The notes beneath the pieces were generated by a model. The model did no database searches. It was not told the origin of the DNA and saw only the letters and a program-made list of their open reading frames with translations. Source: Mesostigma viride (lineage: Eukaryota; Streptophyta; Mesostigmatophyceae; Mesostigmatales; Mesostigmataceae). Taken from it: a stretch of 64,000 nucleotides of DNA. The stretch spans positions 6,041,933-6,105,932 of the forward strand of contig RPFO01000072.1 of assembly GCA_009746045.1 (NCBI GenBank). The letters run 5' to 3'. Below are positions 23,780-34,000 of the stretch, piece by piece. The position numbers and the translations under genes were made by a program. How positions within the stretch are numbered: the stretch's first letter is position 1; each line of letters begins with the position of its first letter.

Positions 23780-25080
23780 CTATAGCATTGCGGGGCCCGG
23801 CCCACGTAAGGAGGTGCCGGCCAGGCTGAGCTGGGCGCATATGCATGCAGTCGCGCGGGGGGGCCACGTGATGTGTCTACCTGGTTGGTGCGAGCTAAGT
23901 GCCGGCCCTACTACTAGCTGCAGGCGCCGCTGCTTCATGGTGCTTGTGATATATGGCATGCCGAGGTACAGGTCCTCATTGCGAACATGAGCAGCGTATC
24001 CTACTACACGAAAAATGGATCGCAGCATGTTGGTGACCGCGCCATCCAGCTTTCTTGCAAGGTCGGCTGTGAGGGTCCACGTCTCGACCCCGTACGTAAG
24101 AACAGGGAGGACCAGGACCTTAAACAGGTCCTGTTTCTCGATCTTGCGCCGCAGGGCCCGGTATTGGCGTAAAGCGTGCCAGGCGAGGGAGATACGGTGG
24201 TCCACATCGGCCTCGCAGCTGGGGACTAGGCTGCCCAGCAACTTGACGCGGTCCCGATACAGGACTCGAGAGCCGTCAAGGAGAAAGAGGTCGGGCGGTG
24301 GCTGAGTGAGCCCAATCGCCAGAGCCTCTGTCTTCTTGCTGACATCAAGCCCCACTGCACGGGCCTCGATTGCTGCAGGCACGGTCAAGCCACGTCTGCA
24401 CGTGCTCAGTGCCCTCGAAGAGGGTGGTGTCGTCTGCATAGATTTTGTCCGCCAGCCGAATCTCCATTTTCGCCCCGCCATGCCAGAAACGGTTGTCGAC
24501 CTGCACCCCTGGTTCCCTACCCACGATGCGGGCAAACCGCTTGCGCACCTGAATCATTACGTATTCGACCACAATAATGAACAGACAGGTAGGGCGACAG
24601 CACGCAGCACTGCCACACACCCTTCTGTAAAGGGCATGGTGGCGTGGTCCCGTAGAAAGTGCGCACCGAAGTGGTGGACCCTTCATACAGGTTGCGGATG
24701 ACAGCAATAAGGGGGCGGAGGATCCGGAACAGAGCGAGGATGTCCCACAGCGCAGGCCAGAAAACCGAATCGAAGGCTTTGATGAAGTCCACCAGCACAA
24801 GGTGCAGAGGGGACTCACCAGGCTGAAGGTGATGCAGTTGTTTCACAAGGCGCCGAGTAGCGAAGAGCGCCTGTACTGTGTTGTTGCCGTCTGGACGGAA
24901 GCCGTGCTGAGTCTCGCTGAGGTGGCCGTCCAGCCGGCCGTGCGCAGGCGGTTCAGGATGAGCCGCATGAGAATTGCTTGAGGGGGGCCGCACTTTGGAT
25001 GCACACCCGGCCCTCTATAGTTGCCGGGGTCGGCGGGCGACCCCTTGTTCTTGTACAGCATCGTGCGAAAACTGTGTTGC
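23780..25080 (-). mobile_element. Non-LTR retrotransposon reverse transcriptase fragment, frameshifted
   Basis: Reading right to left: LYKNKGSPADPGNYRG (5' RT block) near 25060; TQHGFRPDGNN and FIKAFDSVFWPALW near 24900-24750; YADDTTLF near 24435; KKTEALAIG and VKLLGSLV near 24300-24230; LTYGVETWTL and the C-terminal RNEDLYLGMPYI near 24100-23950. At least two frameshifts split these. The 5' end is cut at 25081 by the hAT element. This C-terminal signature is that of the common plant and algal LINE lineages without an RNase H domain. Confidence 0.88.
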
Positions 25081-25373
25081 CAGGCCCCGGGTTGGCAAAT
25101 ACGGGTACGGGGTATATAATACGCGGACCTAAAATACGCGTATTATACGTGGGGGGTGTAAAATACGCGGCGGTAAAATACGCGACAGTTTTTGTGGTCC
25201 AATTGTCAGTCACCCAATTAGCACGCTCCTTGATGATGGTCATGCAGTTATTGCAACTGAAATTTGGTGTATATGCTTATTTATTAACATCTTCCATTTA
25301 TGCCCTGGAATCCTATCTGAATATGATTTGTTAAATGCAGGGGGGAGCAGGCTGCAACGGGAATAGTAAGGAA

Positions 25374-27094
25374 TCAATTAATTAACCCCTAAATGGGCAG
25401 AAATACTGCCGATGCATCGGCTGTAACTTCACAATTTTGCAAACCAGATGCCATCCAACCCACCCATATCCAATGGCTGTCCTTGGGGGCCAAGCATGTC
25501 CATGAGTTGCCCTTCGGGTTGGTATATCACAACCTTACATATATGCAGGGTAGGCCATGTATAACTGCCGTCAAAGTCAGGGGGGTCAAGACGAGCGTTT
25601 TCATTTTTGGTAGAATGTGCATTTTGAATTATGTTGTAAGAGCTAGGCACCTACCACTTCAGGGATGATAAACAATTAGTTGCTGAACAGTTTGAGCCAT
25701 TGGGGTCATCATTTGGGTGGGTATACCAGCAGTTACACCCAGTACAGCCCATAGGGGTACCGTTGGTAAAAAGCAACCAAGGGGGTAGGAGTGGGCATAC
25801 TACCTACTAATACCTACTAATATGGCCCCCAACCATGCCACACAATACATTTCCATTCCACAATGATGGGGAAACATAACTGCATCATCACACTGCCCTT
25901 ACATGGCACCTATGTGCAGGTGCCACCTTGTCCATGCACGTAGGTAACGTGGTACGGATACCCTACGCAAGGCATGCATTCTAGGAGGCAGCCACCAACA
26001 AACTAGTGATTTTAAGCCTATTTCAGCTTGCCCTAGCAAGAATAAACTAGGCCTAAGCTGCTATAGCTTGCCAGGTGATGGCCAGCACACCTGGTGTCAC
26101 ATGCTGACAATGGGAAGCTTCTACTCACCGGTTACATGCTTGATGATGCCACAGAGACCAGCCAACTGCCTCACACTCATGCAATATGTGTGTGGGAAAT
26201 GTATAACAAACATATATGGAGGTATTCAAACCCATACAGCCTCTTAAACTTATCACCATCACCCTGTGGCAGGTCAACTGACTGAGGGAAGCATCTAAGA
26301 AGGGTGTTTTAGAAAGGGGCCAGGCCAGGGTCAAGAAAGAGCATGAATAATGCAAAAAGAATGTGCTACACAAGCTAGAACGTATATATAAACGTCAAAC
26401 ATCGATAGGAAAACGATGCTTAAGCTTTACCAGGCATGGATGGCGTTACCTTGGCCCAGGCGGTGGCCGCAAAATGGCGCATTTCGGCACACCAAAGTTG
26501 TGCAGCATGGTCGCTGGATTCGGCGATTTCTGGCCACCCTTGCACGTTTACGACTACCATGTATCATAAAAAGTACAAAGAAACCAATATATCCTTTAAA
26601 ATACGCCGGAAAGGTATTGCTGTCAACGTTTCTATCGTCCGGCCTGATCGCAGTTTTTTCCAGCAAGAACGCTGCCGACACCTATCAAATGGCATTCCCG
26701 CGAACCAAAAATTGGCCTGTATCATCTTTAGGACGTATAAAATCAATTTCCTGACTTTGGTCAGAAAATTCGAACGAAAACGTAAATGCCATGCGTGGGC
26801 GCAAGCCGCCATGGCCAGGTCGTCGTTTTCCGGAATGCACGTTGTACGCGAAAAAGTACCCTGACCCCTTGTACTTTGACCGGCCAGAACACCTCTATAA
26901 CTTTGTCAGAAGTATGCAAACCCTAGTACCATGCTGTGAGGAAAATTATAAACTTTCATTCTTCTCAGCTAAACGTTTCCTAATTCTCAATAGTTTTCGC
27001 GGCATTTGGTCCCCCGAGAAGGGGCCGACGTGTCGGCTGTAACTCAGTTTTAGGCGGAAAATCGGCAGCCAGACCATTTAGGGGTTAATTGATT
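25374..27094. mobile_element. Nested non-autonomous TIR element with 8-bp target duplication
   Basis: GTAAGGAA occurs at both borders (25366-25373 and 27095-27102). The ends are inverted copies around 'ccctaaatgg' (left tcaattaattaacccc..., right ...ggggttaattgatt). No coding frame of note lies inside. The 8-bp duplication fits hAT-type mobilisation. Confidence 0.85.
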
Positions 27095-27102
27095 GTAAGG
27101 AA

Positions 27103-27710
27103 AGCCATCCACTATATAACGCATGAGAAGACATAAGACACAACTTCCGAGAAGGAGGGGTGACGTGCCCTCCTTTGTACTGGATCATGCCGGCCACCAT
27201 CTGCTTGAAAGAGGCGCTCTCAGCCGCATTGAAGGCAATGCCGTTCTCGATAAAAAATTCGGCAGCCAGCAGCTGGACACCTTTCTCGTCGACGGGAACC
27301 AGCCATTTGGTGATGCTCAGCTGGCCTTTGCTGGGAACCGACGACAAGTCAGCCGGCGCAGCCCCTCCCATCTCCGCCATTGCCCTGTTCAAATTGTGCT
27401 GCTTGTTGGCGTCTGACTTCTGCAACTTGTTGTTAGCAATCCTGAGAAACCTGCTCCGGATATTCGGTGGAATTTTGTCGCAGGGTAACATCCCTTCCCC
27501 TGCGATTCCGGCAAAGTGTGCACGGACTCGGAATACGCTGATTGGCCCCGCCTTGTAGGAGAAGTTCTTGTTGCAAAATGAGCAGAACATCCTCGACACA
27601 TACTGCGTTGTGTTACTAACAGCATCTGTGACTGCTTCTTTCTTCTCGACAACGAAATCCCATTCAGGCCCTTTCTTCGGCATGGCTGCAAATCGAAAAT
27701 GGCTGCACAC
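27103..27710 (-). pseudogene. hAT transposase N-terminal fragment (BED-type zinc finger)
   Basis: About 200 residues. They include a zinc-finger-like FCSFCNKNFS...H...C (C-x2-C then H and C, as in BED fingers) and then KGQLSITKWLVP and a segment ending YKGGHVTPPSRKL, which resembles the start of the hAT DUF659 region ('..F..mv.......y..Ps'). The catalytic DDE core and the C-terminal dimerisation domain are absent, because coding sequence stops where the nested element is inserted. Non-functional as it stands. Confidence 0.75.
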
Positions 27711-28209
27711 TATCGCACAGTCGCACTGGCCTCGTCGTCGCTATATTGCATTACACCGTCAGTAGCACAGCTGGCATTTGCTGGCATTATGCGTTATGTA
27801 CCTAGTCCTAGCTGTCTCCTACCGGCCAAAGATTTTGCAAGGCTTGCGCTTTATGGAAAGAACTGTACGCATCTACTTCTAGTAGTAAAAATCTCAAATG
27901 TGCAGTGAACGCGCCGCGCCCAGAACCTGGGCACCGCGCCAGTGCCCGCTGCCCGCTGGTACCCCCGAAAAATTCTAAGTCCAAACCGCGTATTCTGAAG
28001 TAAAGTACGCGTATATACGGCGGAGGCCTTCAGTGTACGTTTTCCCGTATTTTTGCGGCTCCGTACGGCGTACTGACCAACCCGGGCCAGGCCGCTGGGG
28101 GGGGGTGCGACGACAGCAGAATGCTGTTGCAGACATCGCGGAAAAGCAGCATGACACCAGTGTCCTAAAACTCGGCTACTGCATGGTTGCGGTATTGCAC
28201 CCACAGTGT

Positions 28210-28586
28210 AGTTATGGACACACTGAGCTTGGAATGCTTGGGCACTGCCAAATGGCGTGTGTGTGAACGACGAGACACCTTGGCATTAGGATAGAATGGC
28301 ACATATACTGCTGGTCAGCCGTCATTTGCGGCTGACCAGACTTTGCGTAAGTTAAGCCTAACTTACTGATCCTGGACGGACTAGCCTATCAGTTACAACC
28401 TGATCTAGTCAGTCCTAACATGACAACTACAGTCCCGGTACTGAGGTACCGGCTCATCACATACTGAGTCTAGCCACGTGTCCATGCCATGACTGCTCTA
28501 GTCCAGCACCGTCCCAGTACCCAATTGGGCGCCGGCGGTGCTGGCACGTGTCCACTTAGGCTACAGGCGGGAGACTTAGACTAACT
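28210..28586 (-). repeat. 3' LTR of the 14-kb retrotransposon
   Basis: It is 377 bp and nearly identical to 41827-42212. Read on the minus strand the LTR begins AGTTAG and ends ATAACT, so the terminal inverted repeat is AGTTA/TAACT instead of TG/CA. Confidence 0.95.
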
Positions 28587-28970
28587 CCCACTTTAAGTTT
28601 TCTTTGGGTTTCAACAGAAACACACATAGCCATTAAATGGACGCAGCCATTCCCAATGCCTTAAAAAAACTGTCAGATAACCTACTAGGACCCAAAGGTC
28701 ACCTCACACATGTACAAGAGATGCATTAAAAAGGCCCCATGTCTCAAGCATGGTTTCTTAACTGAGTGAGATGGGTGCTCCAGGCCCCAGCATGTCATGG
28801 TCATCCAAACAAGTGTCTCACAAAATTTTATTCAATAAATAACACATTCATCATGTCCCAACTTTCTAGACCAGTGCTTCTCACTGTCAGAAAACTACCC
28901 AGCTGCCACTGCAGCCTTTCAGCTGCAGTATTAGGCAGGGGGTCATGGGCTAACATGTACAATGTGCCAG

Positions 28971-31900
28971 TCACTTCAGACTGTAACCAGGGTTCATCAA
29001 CCCATACAAGACCTGGTATTGTGGTCCTGCTGCTTGTGGCACCTTGGTCAGTGCATCTGCAGCATTGTCTTTGTCCCTGACGTGGGCTTTAGACTCCAGG
29101 TACTTGCATTCCTGTTTTAGCACAATCCAATCCAGGTCCGAGTGTACAGCCAAAGGATTGGCAAGGAAAGAGATGATAGATTGAGAGTCAGTCAGCAAAT
29201 GTGCTTTCACTCCTGCAGAGCTACCAGCCTGGTGTTGAAGCCAGACCAGCAAGTGATTGAGATACCTTGCATGCAAGACAGAAGATACCACAGCCCTGCA
29301 TTCAGCTACATTGCTACTCACAGCTTTCCTCTTGTGCAATCTACTGAACCAGGAGACTAGTGACTTCTTCCCACCTTGGTTATGCAGGAAAAACAATCCA
29401 GCCTCTCTGGCTTGAACCTTGGTAACTACCCTGGACTCCATTGAACTATCCATCATGCACGTGATGTGAATGGGAGTAAACAGGTCCAGTGAGTGAAGCA
29501 TCAAAGGTGGACCATCATGCAACAACTGCTTGATTGCCCGTGCTCCTACCTCCTGTAGTACCTCATCATCTACCCTGCTCACAAAAGCCAGGTGGGGTGC
29601 ACATGTAGCACATAGCCAACCAAGCTTGCCTCTAATGGTAGGGCACATGTCAGGGGTGATGTGAACAGGCAGGACATCCAGACAAGACTTAATGTATTCA
29701 GCAGAGGCCTGCATGGAACAAACCCAGCTGCCCTGCTGCTGCAGCAACTCAAGCATCATGCCACAGAACTTGACTGGCTCCTTGCCCAGCTCTAGCTGCT
29801 TGCCAATCTCAAAACTGGCAGACACCTGAGCTATGAAAGCATCCACTGCAGCTCTAGGACCTGAGATTAACTGATCATCCCCATGCCAGACAAACATCAT
29901 CATTCCATCAGGGTGTGGGATGACAAACAAGCAAGGGTCAATGTCATCATAGGTGGCCCCTAGCTTCATGAATACCTCCTGTGCAGACAGCCTAAAAATT
30001 TTTGGAGCTGACTGCAACCCTTCAACCCCCAGGTTTGGCCTCAACAAGGGTTGAACAATATCCCTGTGCCACACCTTAGGAGTATTCACCACGTATACCT
30101 GACCTCTCCAGACCTGCTGTGCTATGGCAGGGTCCCCCTTTAGAAAGGCTCTTTTGATATCTGTGGCTTTACACACATAATCCTTCCCTGTATTAAGCTG
30201 ATGCAAAAACAAGGAAAGCAACACCTTGAGAGACGTTTGCTGAATACCAGGAGTATAAAGCTCAGCCTCTGTCAGCTCTGTAGAGCCCCTGAACTCAGTG
30301 ACACATGGCCTAGCATGGAAAATGGGTGGTCCCCCATCAGCCTGAGGTTTATGCTTGCACACAAACTTTAACCTTAGCTTCTTGGCTCCAGCTGGCATAG
30401 CATCAAGAGGAGTCACAGGTGGTGTGTGTGTGGGACTACGTGCATCTGGAACAACCCACTCCTCCCTGGCTTTGGTAAAAGCCTCCAGCCACTTAAGAAA
30501 CCCAATCTGCGTCTGGCAGTCCCGTACAATATCATCATAGGACAGGGGAGACATGGATGCAACATCCCATCTACCAAGCCCAAACGCTGAAGGGTGTAGC
30601 TTTTGAGAGTGTATGAGGTCCTCCACACACGGTTCCTGACCTGGGAGGTACTTGGGCTTAACTGCATTGATGGCAGCATCCAACCCAGTGCTAATCTGGC
30701 TCAAAGGGATTTTAAAATGATCTAGAGGCACCTGTCCTACCCCTGCCACACTCAACCTCCCAGCTGAGATGACAACACCAGGGTAAGATACAAAAGGTTC
30801 CCCTAACAGGGCATTCCCTGAGTAACCCTCAACCACCTGAAATGGAGTGGGCATACCCAAGATTTGAATGCTCACCTGACCTTTGACCTGCATTTTGGTT
30901 TTGCCTGAAAAATCTGACACTCTAGCCCATGGTGAGGCCTTCATTTTCAGACCAGATACAGCTGCTGCACTGATGATACTCACCTGTGCTTGGGTGTCTA
31001 CAGCCAAAATACTAGGATCTTGACCTGCATCCCCTACAGCATTGACCTGTGCTGTACCTGTTGCCACAACTGCTTTAGTGTTGTGTGCCTTGTGCAAGGC
31101 CTTAAGAATCTCAGCAAATGACTTCCTGGGAACGACAGGATCTGCTCTATTTTGTGACTCCTCCAGGTGTGAGGGAGGTGCTACCTGCTGCTCACCCTGT
31201 GCACCGTCCTCCTGCCCAGGTGGACTATTGGGTTGTAGTGGGGCTGCACTACTGAGGAACACAGGAGCTTCTACTGTGGTACTAGTGCTTGCATCAATGA
31301 CGTCCTTAGCCAATTCATTGGGTGAGATCAATCCACCAGACTCCTGCTCTGAATCCATGTCCAAGAATTCTACCCCTGACACGTCTGCCAGTGGTGGGTA
31401 ATAAAGCTTGAGTCTATGCTTGCTGACCACACGCTCTCTGTCATGTTGTATAGTGACTGCAGTCCCTTCTTCATGAATTTTGGTGACTACAGCTGGACCG
31501 TGCCATCTGGCAGAGTGTGCTCTTCCTCTGTCACCCTCTCTGAAAAACAACACATGGTCCCCCACTTCAAACACAGGCCTGGCATTATTTTTGTCTTTCT
31601 TTGCCAGCAACTTGGCTAAGTGCTGCCTTTGTGTGTTGTAGTGAGTGTGTACCTCTGAAGCATAGCTGCCTGACTGAAGGCCAGTTGGGGTGATTTCCCC
31701 AAAAGGTGAGGACATTATTGGTTTGGCGTTTAGCTGGGTAGTCACCCCTGCTGCCCAAGATGCCCTGTCAGCATAGCTACCAGAGTCAGCCAACCTGGAT
31801 GGCATTTTTCTTATCACATCCCTGATGGCTCTCATGGTACGTTCTACCAACCCCTGACGTTCATGATCTTGAGCCCCAGACACTTCTATCTTGGGCAGGT

Positions 31901-32420
31901 CATTCCTGTCCTGGATGCAGAGAAACTGCTGATCCAGCATTACTTTTTCAATGGGGTGAAAACGTGCCAAGGCTATCTGTAAAGCTCTGTGCAGCTGCTC
32001 TTTATCCATCCCAGGCAGAGGCTCCACTACCACAAACCTTGACCAGGCATCCTTTATGACTAGGTAGTATACCGTGTCCTTCACCACGTGTATAACATCC
32101 CCAACCAGTTTGCCTCTAGCCAGTGGTGGTGTGGCCACATGCCATTTTCTGGGCTTAGGAGCATATAGCTGACATTGCTCACAGTGCTTACGTACGTGCC
32201 TGCACATCTGTTCCAGATCATGGCCTTGTATTTTATTGGCTAGCCTTTCAGCCACAGCCTCATGGCCCATAACCTTGTGCAGTTGCTCTGCTAGAGCACC
32301 ATACGTGATTACCTTTTCTGCTGCTGCACTAAGGGAAGCTATGGTGGGGTCACGCATCATGTGTGACAGTGTCATGTCATATGCCACTTCCCAATCCACA
32401 TCATCACACTCAGGCAACAC
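28971..32420 (-). CDS. Retrotransposon pol: integrase - protease-like - copia reverse transcriptase - RNase H
   Basis: One open frame of 1,149 codons from ATG 32420; it stays open up to the nested insertion at 32501, so gag and pol were probably joined. The zinc-binding integrase N-terminus has H48, H53, C80 and C83. The integrase core has D124 (IKDAWSRF), D163 (MLDQQF) and E193 (QGLVERTMRAIRD), followed by a GP-type C-terminal module (RWHGPAVVTKI, about 306-316). A retropepsin-like segment follows (VDTQAQVSII about 474-483, ALLGEPF about 537-543). The reverse transcriptase has ATDIKRAFLKGD (D754), YDDIDPCLFV and HGDDQL (D848, D849). The RNase H has AECRAVVSSVLHARYL, LLTDSQSI and DNAADALTK. 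The RT and RNase H are Ty1/copia-like. The placement of protease after integrase is unusual for copia elements. Confidence 0.93.
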   Translation of the reverse strand: MLPECDDVDWEVAYDMTLSHMMRDPTIASLSAAAEKVITYGALAEQLHKVMGHEAVAERLANKIQGHDLEQMCRHVRKHCEQCQLYAPKPRKWHVATPPLARGKLVGDVIHVVKDTVYYLVIKDAWSRFVVVEPLPGMDKEQLHRALQIALARFHPIEKVMLDQQFLCIQDRNDLPKIEVSGAQDHERQGLVERTMRAIRDVIRKMPSRLADSGSYADRASWAAGVTTQLNAKPIMSSPFGEITPTGLQSGSYASEVHTHYNTQRQHLAKLLAKKDKNNARPVFEVGDHVLFFREGDRGRAHSARWHGPAVVTKIHEEGTAVTIQHDRERVVSKHRLKLYYPPLADVSGVEFLDMDSEQESGGLISPNELAKDVIDASTSTTVEAPVFLSSAAPLQPNSPPGQEDGAQGEQQVAPPSHLEESQNRADPVVPRKSFAEILKALHKAHNTKAVVATGTAQVNAVGDAGQDPSILAVDTQAQVSIISAAAVSGLKMKASPWARVSDFSGKTKMQVKGQVSIQILGMPTPFQVVEGYSGNALLGEPFVSYPGVVISAGRLSVAGVGQVPLDHFKIPLSQISTGLDAAINAVKPKYLPGQEPCVEDLIHSQKLHPSAFGLGRWDVASMSPLSYDDIVRDCQTQIGFLKWLEAFTKAREEWVVPDARSPTHTPPVTPLDAMPAGAKKLRLKFVCKHKPQADGGPPIFHARPCVTEFRGSTELTEAELYTPGIQQTSLKVLLSLFLHQLNTGKDYVCKATDIKRAFLKGDPAIAQQVWRGQVYVVNTPKVWHRDIVQPLLRPNLGVEGLQSAPKIFRLSAQEVFMKLGATYDDIDPCLFVIPHPDGMMMFVWHGDDQLISGPRAAVDAFIAQVSASFEIGKQLELGKEPVKFCGMMLELLQQQGSWVCSMQASAEYIKSCLDVLPVHITPDMCPTIRGKLGWLCATCAPHLAFVSRVDDEVLQEVGARAIKQLLHDGPPLMLHSLDLFTPIHITCMMDSSMESRVVTKVQAREAGLFFLHNQGGKKSLVSWFSRLHKRKAVSSNVAECRAVVSSVLHARYLNHLLVWLQHQAGSSAGVKAHLLTDSQSIISFLANPLAVHSDLDWIVLKQECKYLESKAHVRDKDNAADALTKVPQAAGPQYQVLYGLMNPGYSLK

Positions 32421-33052
32421 TTGGCAGACAGAAGGTAACAGGAAACCATTTGTGAAAAATGGTGAGGGTAGCTTACAGGAGTCTCCCTGGTCTGCCGCCC
32501 CACTAGGAACTCGGGGGTGGTAAATTTACCACTTTTTATCACTTTTTACCACCTTTTTACCACCTCGAGGTGGTAAAAGAGGTCTAAGGGTGGTAAAAAG
32601 TGATAAAAAGTGATAAAAAGTGATAAAAAGTGATAAAAAGTGGTAAAAAAGTGGGTATATTTTACCACTTTTTACCACTTTGTGGTAAAAAGTGGTAAAG
32701 TGGTGGTAAAAGGCTTGTGCAAGTGGTAAAAAGTGATAAAAAGTGGTAAAACCGAAGAAGTGATAAAAAGTGGTAAAAAATACCACATGAGCATGCACAC
32801 AAGTGGTAAAAACACAAGTGCTAAACCGACAAAAATGTCAGGCGTAAAACGACAAGAAAAGCATCTTTATTCATTCAATCATCAAAATATTGGCATGGTT
32901 GTCAGGTGAACCTGCTACATATGGTGTTTGTCAACCGTAGGAGACTTCTTGCGCCTGCGCCTGCCCCAACAGTATACCACGAGAAAAATCATGAGCTTTA
33001 TTTCATTAAGTCATTAATGTGAAAAAAAACTCAGCACCACTAAGGTGCATTA

Positions 33053-33384
33053 TAGGGTTATCATACAATATAGCCAATGTACCATCAAAGCCGCGAGCCA
33101 CGAGGTAGCCATGGCTGACAGCGGAGATCATAACTTTCTCGTTTGGGCACCGAAATCGGCTGTGAACATCACAATCGCTTCGTCTTTCTAAGACGCACAC
33201 GCTGATATAATTTTCCGAAGCTATTGCGCAATATGTGATGAGCAAACGCTCCTCGACACAGGCAGCCTGGCGGCTGCGCTAAGCCCTGAAAATACGTCTG
33301 CAGCTCCGGCTGCAGCCTCGCCCTCAGGTCCGGAAGGCAGTGGTGACACTAGTCGGGCACTGGTGGTCGCCCAGAGCCCTCATT
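33053..33384 (+). mobile_element. 5' fragment of an ORF1-only LINE inside element A
   Basis: Shares the 'gccacgaggtagccatggctga' type leader (truncated here to the shared core) and the first ORF1 codons with the copies at 15180, 42990 and 49700. It ends after the Ser/Gly-rich N-terminus. Confidence 0.75.
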
Positions 33385-33838
33385 TGATGCCCAGCACGTT
33401 GAACGCGTTGTGTCGGCACAGCGACCCCCCCTGCATTCAAACAAAGGCACACCGATAACCAAGAAAAGACTATGCAAATGTGTAGCCTTGTTCATTGAAA
33501 TTATGGCTGGCTTACGCAAAGAGCGACTGTAAGATGACCTATACAGTGGGGCCGGAAACAGGTTGCTTGATGAGGACGTTAATCGGGCTTCGCTGGCCGG
33601 GAGTGTCTAGTGGTGAGAACCATTGCAGCGATCGCTTTCCCACCATTTACGAGGAAATAACCGCAAATGAAAAACCACTGAAACGGTCTAGCTAGTCAGT
33701 CATTACATTAGCCATATGCCATGCATGTTTCCAAACGTCCAAGAACTGCACACGGTGCAAATGCAAAAATCCGGAGGACACGACTTCATTGCTTCATATT
33801 TGTATGCAGAAGAATAAATAAGTGACATGCATTAAGGG

Positions 33839-34000
33839 CCCGCCTGCATAAAGGGCCTGCAGTCTGATTCGGGCCCAACGGCAGCACCGCCATAGAAGAT
33901 AAGGGCCGGCAGTCTGATTCGGGCCCAACGGCAGCACCGCCATAGAAGATAAGGGCCCGCAGTCTGATGCGGGCCCCACGGCACCACCGCCATAGCAGAA
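33839..34000. repeat. Threefold roughly 57-bp direct repeat in element A
   Basis: 'agtctgattcgggcccaacg' followed by 'gcagcaccgccatag' recurs three times. The counterpart in element B (about 39920-40025) has fewer units, so copy number differs between the two elements. Confidence 0.85.

Larger units (their letters stand above)
25081..28092 (-). mobile_element. Decayed hAT-family DNA transposon
   Basis: The ends are inverted: CAGGCCCCGGGTTGG at 25081 and ccaacccgggccagg ending near 28092. Subterminal AT/CG-mixed repeats with 'aaatacgcg' motifs lie inside both ends. It inserted into the LINE reverse transcriptase on its left. It carries only the N-terminal part of a transposase and contains a nested TIR element. 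A clear 8-bp target duplication was not found for the outer ends, so the boundaries are approximate. Confidence 0.68.
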
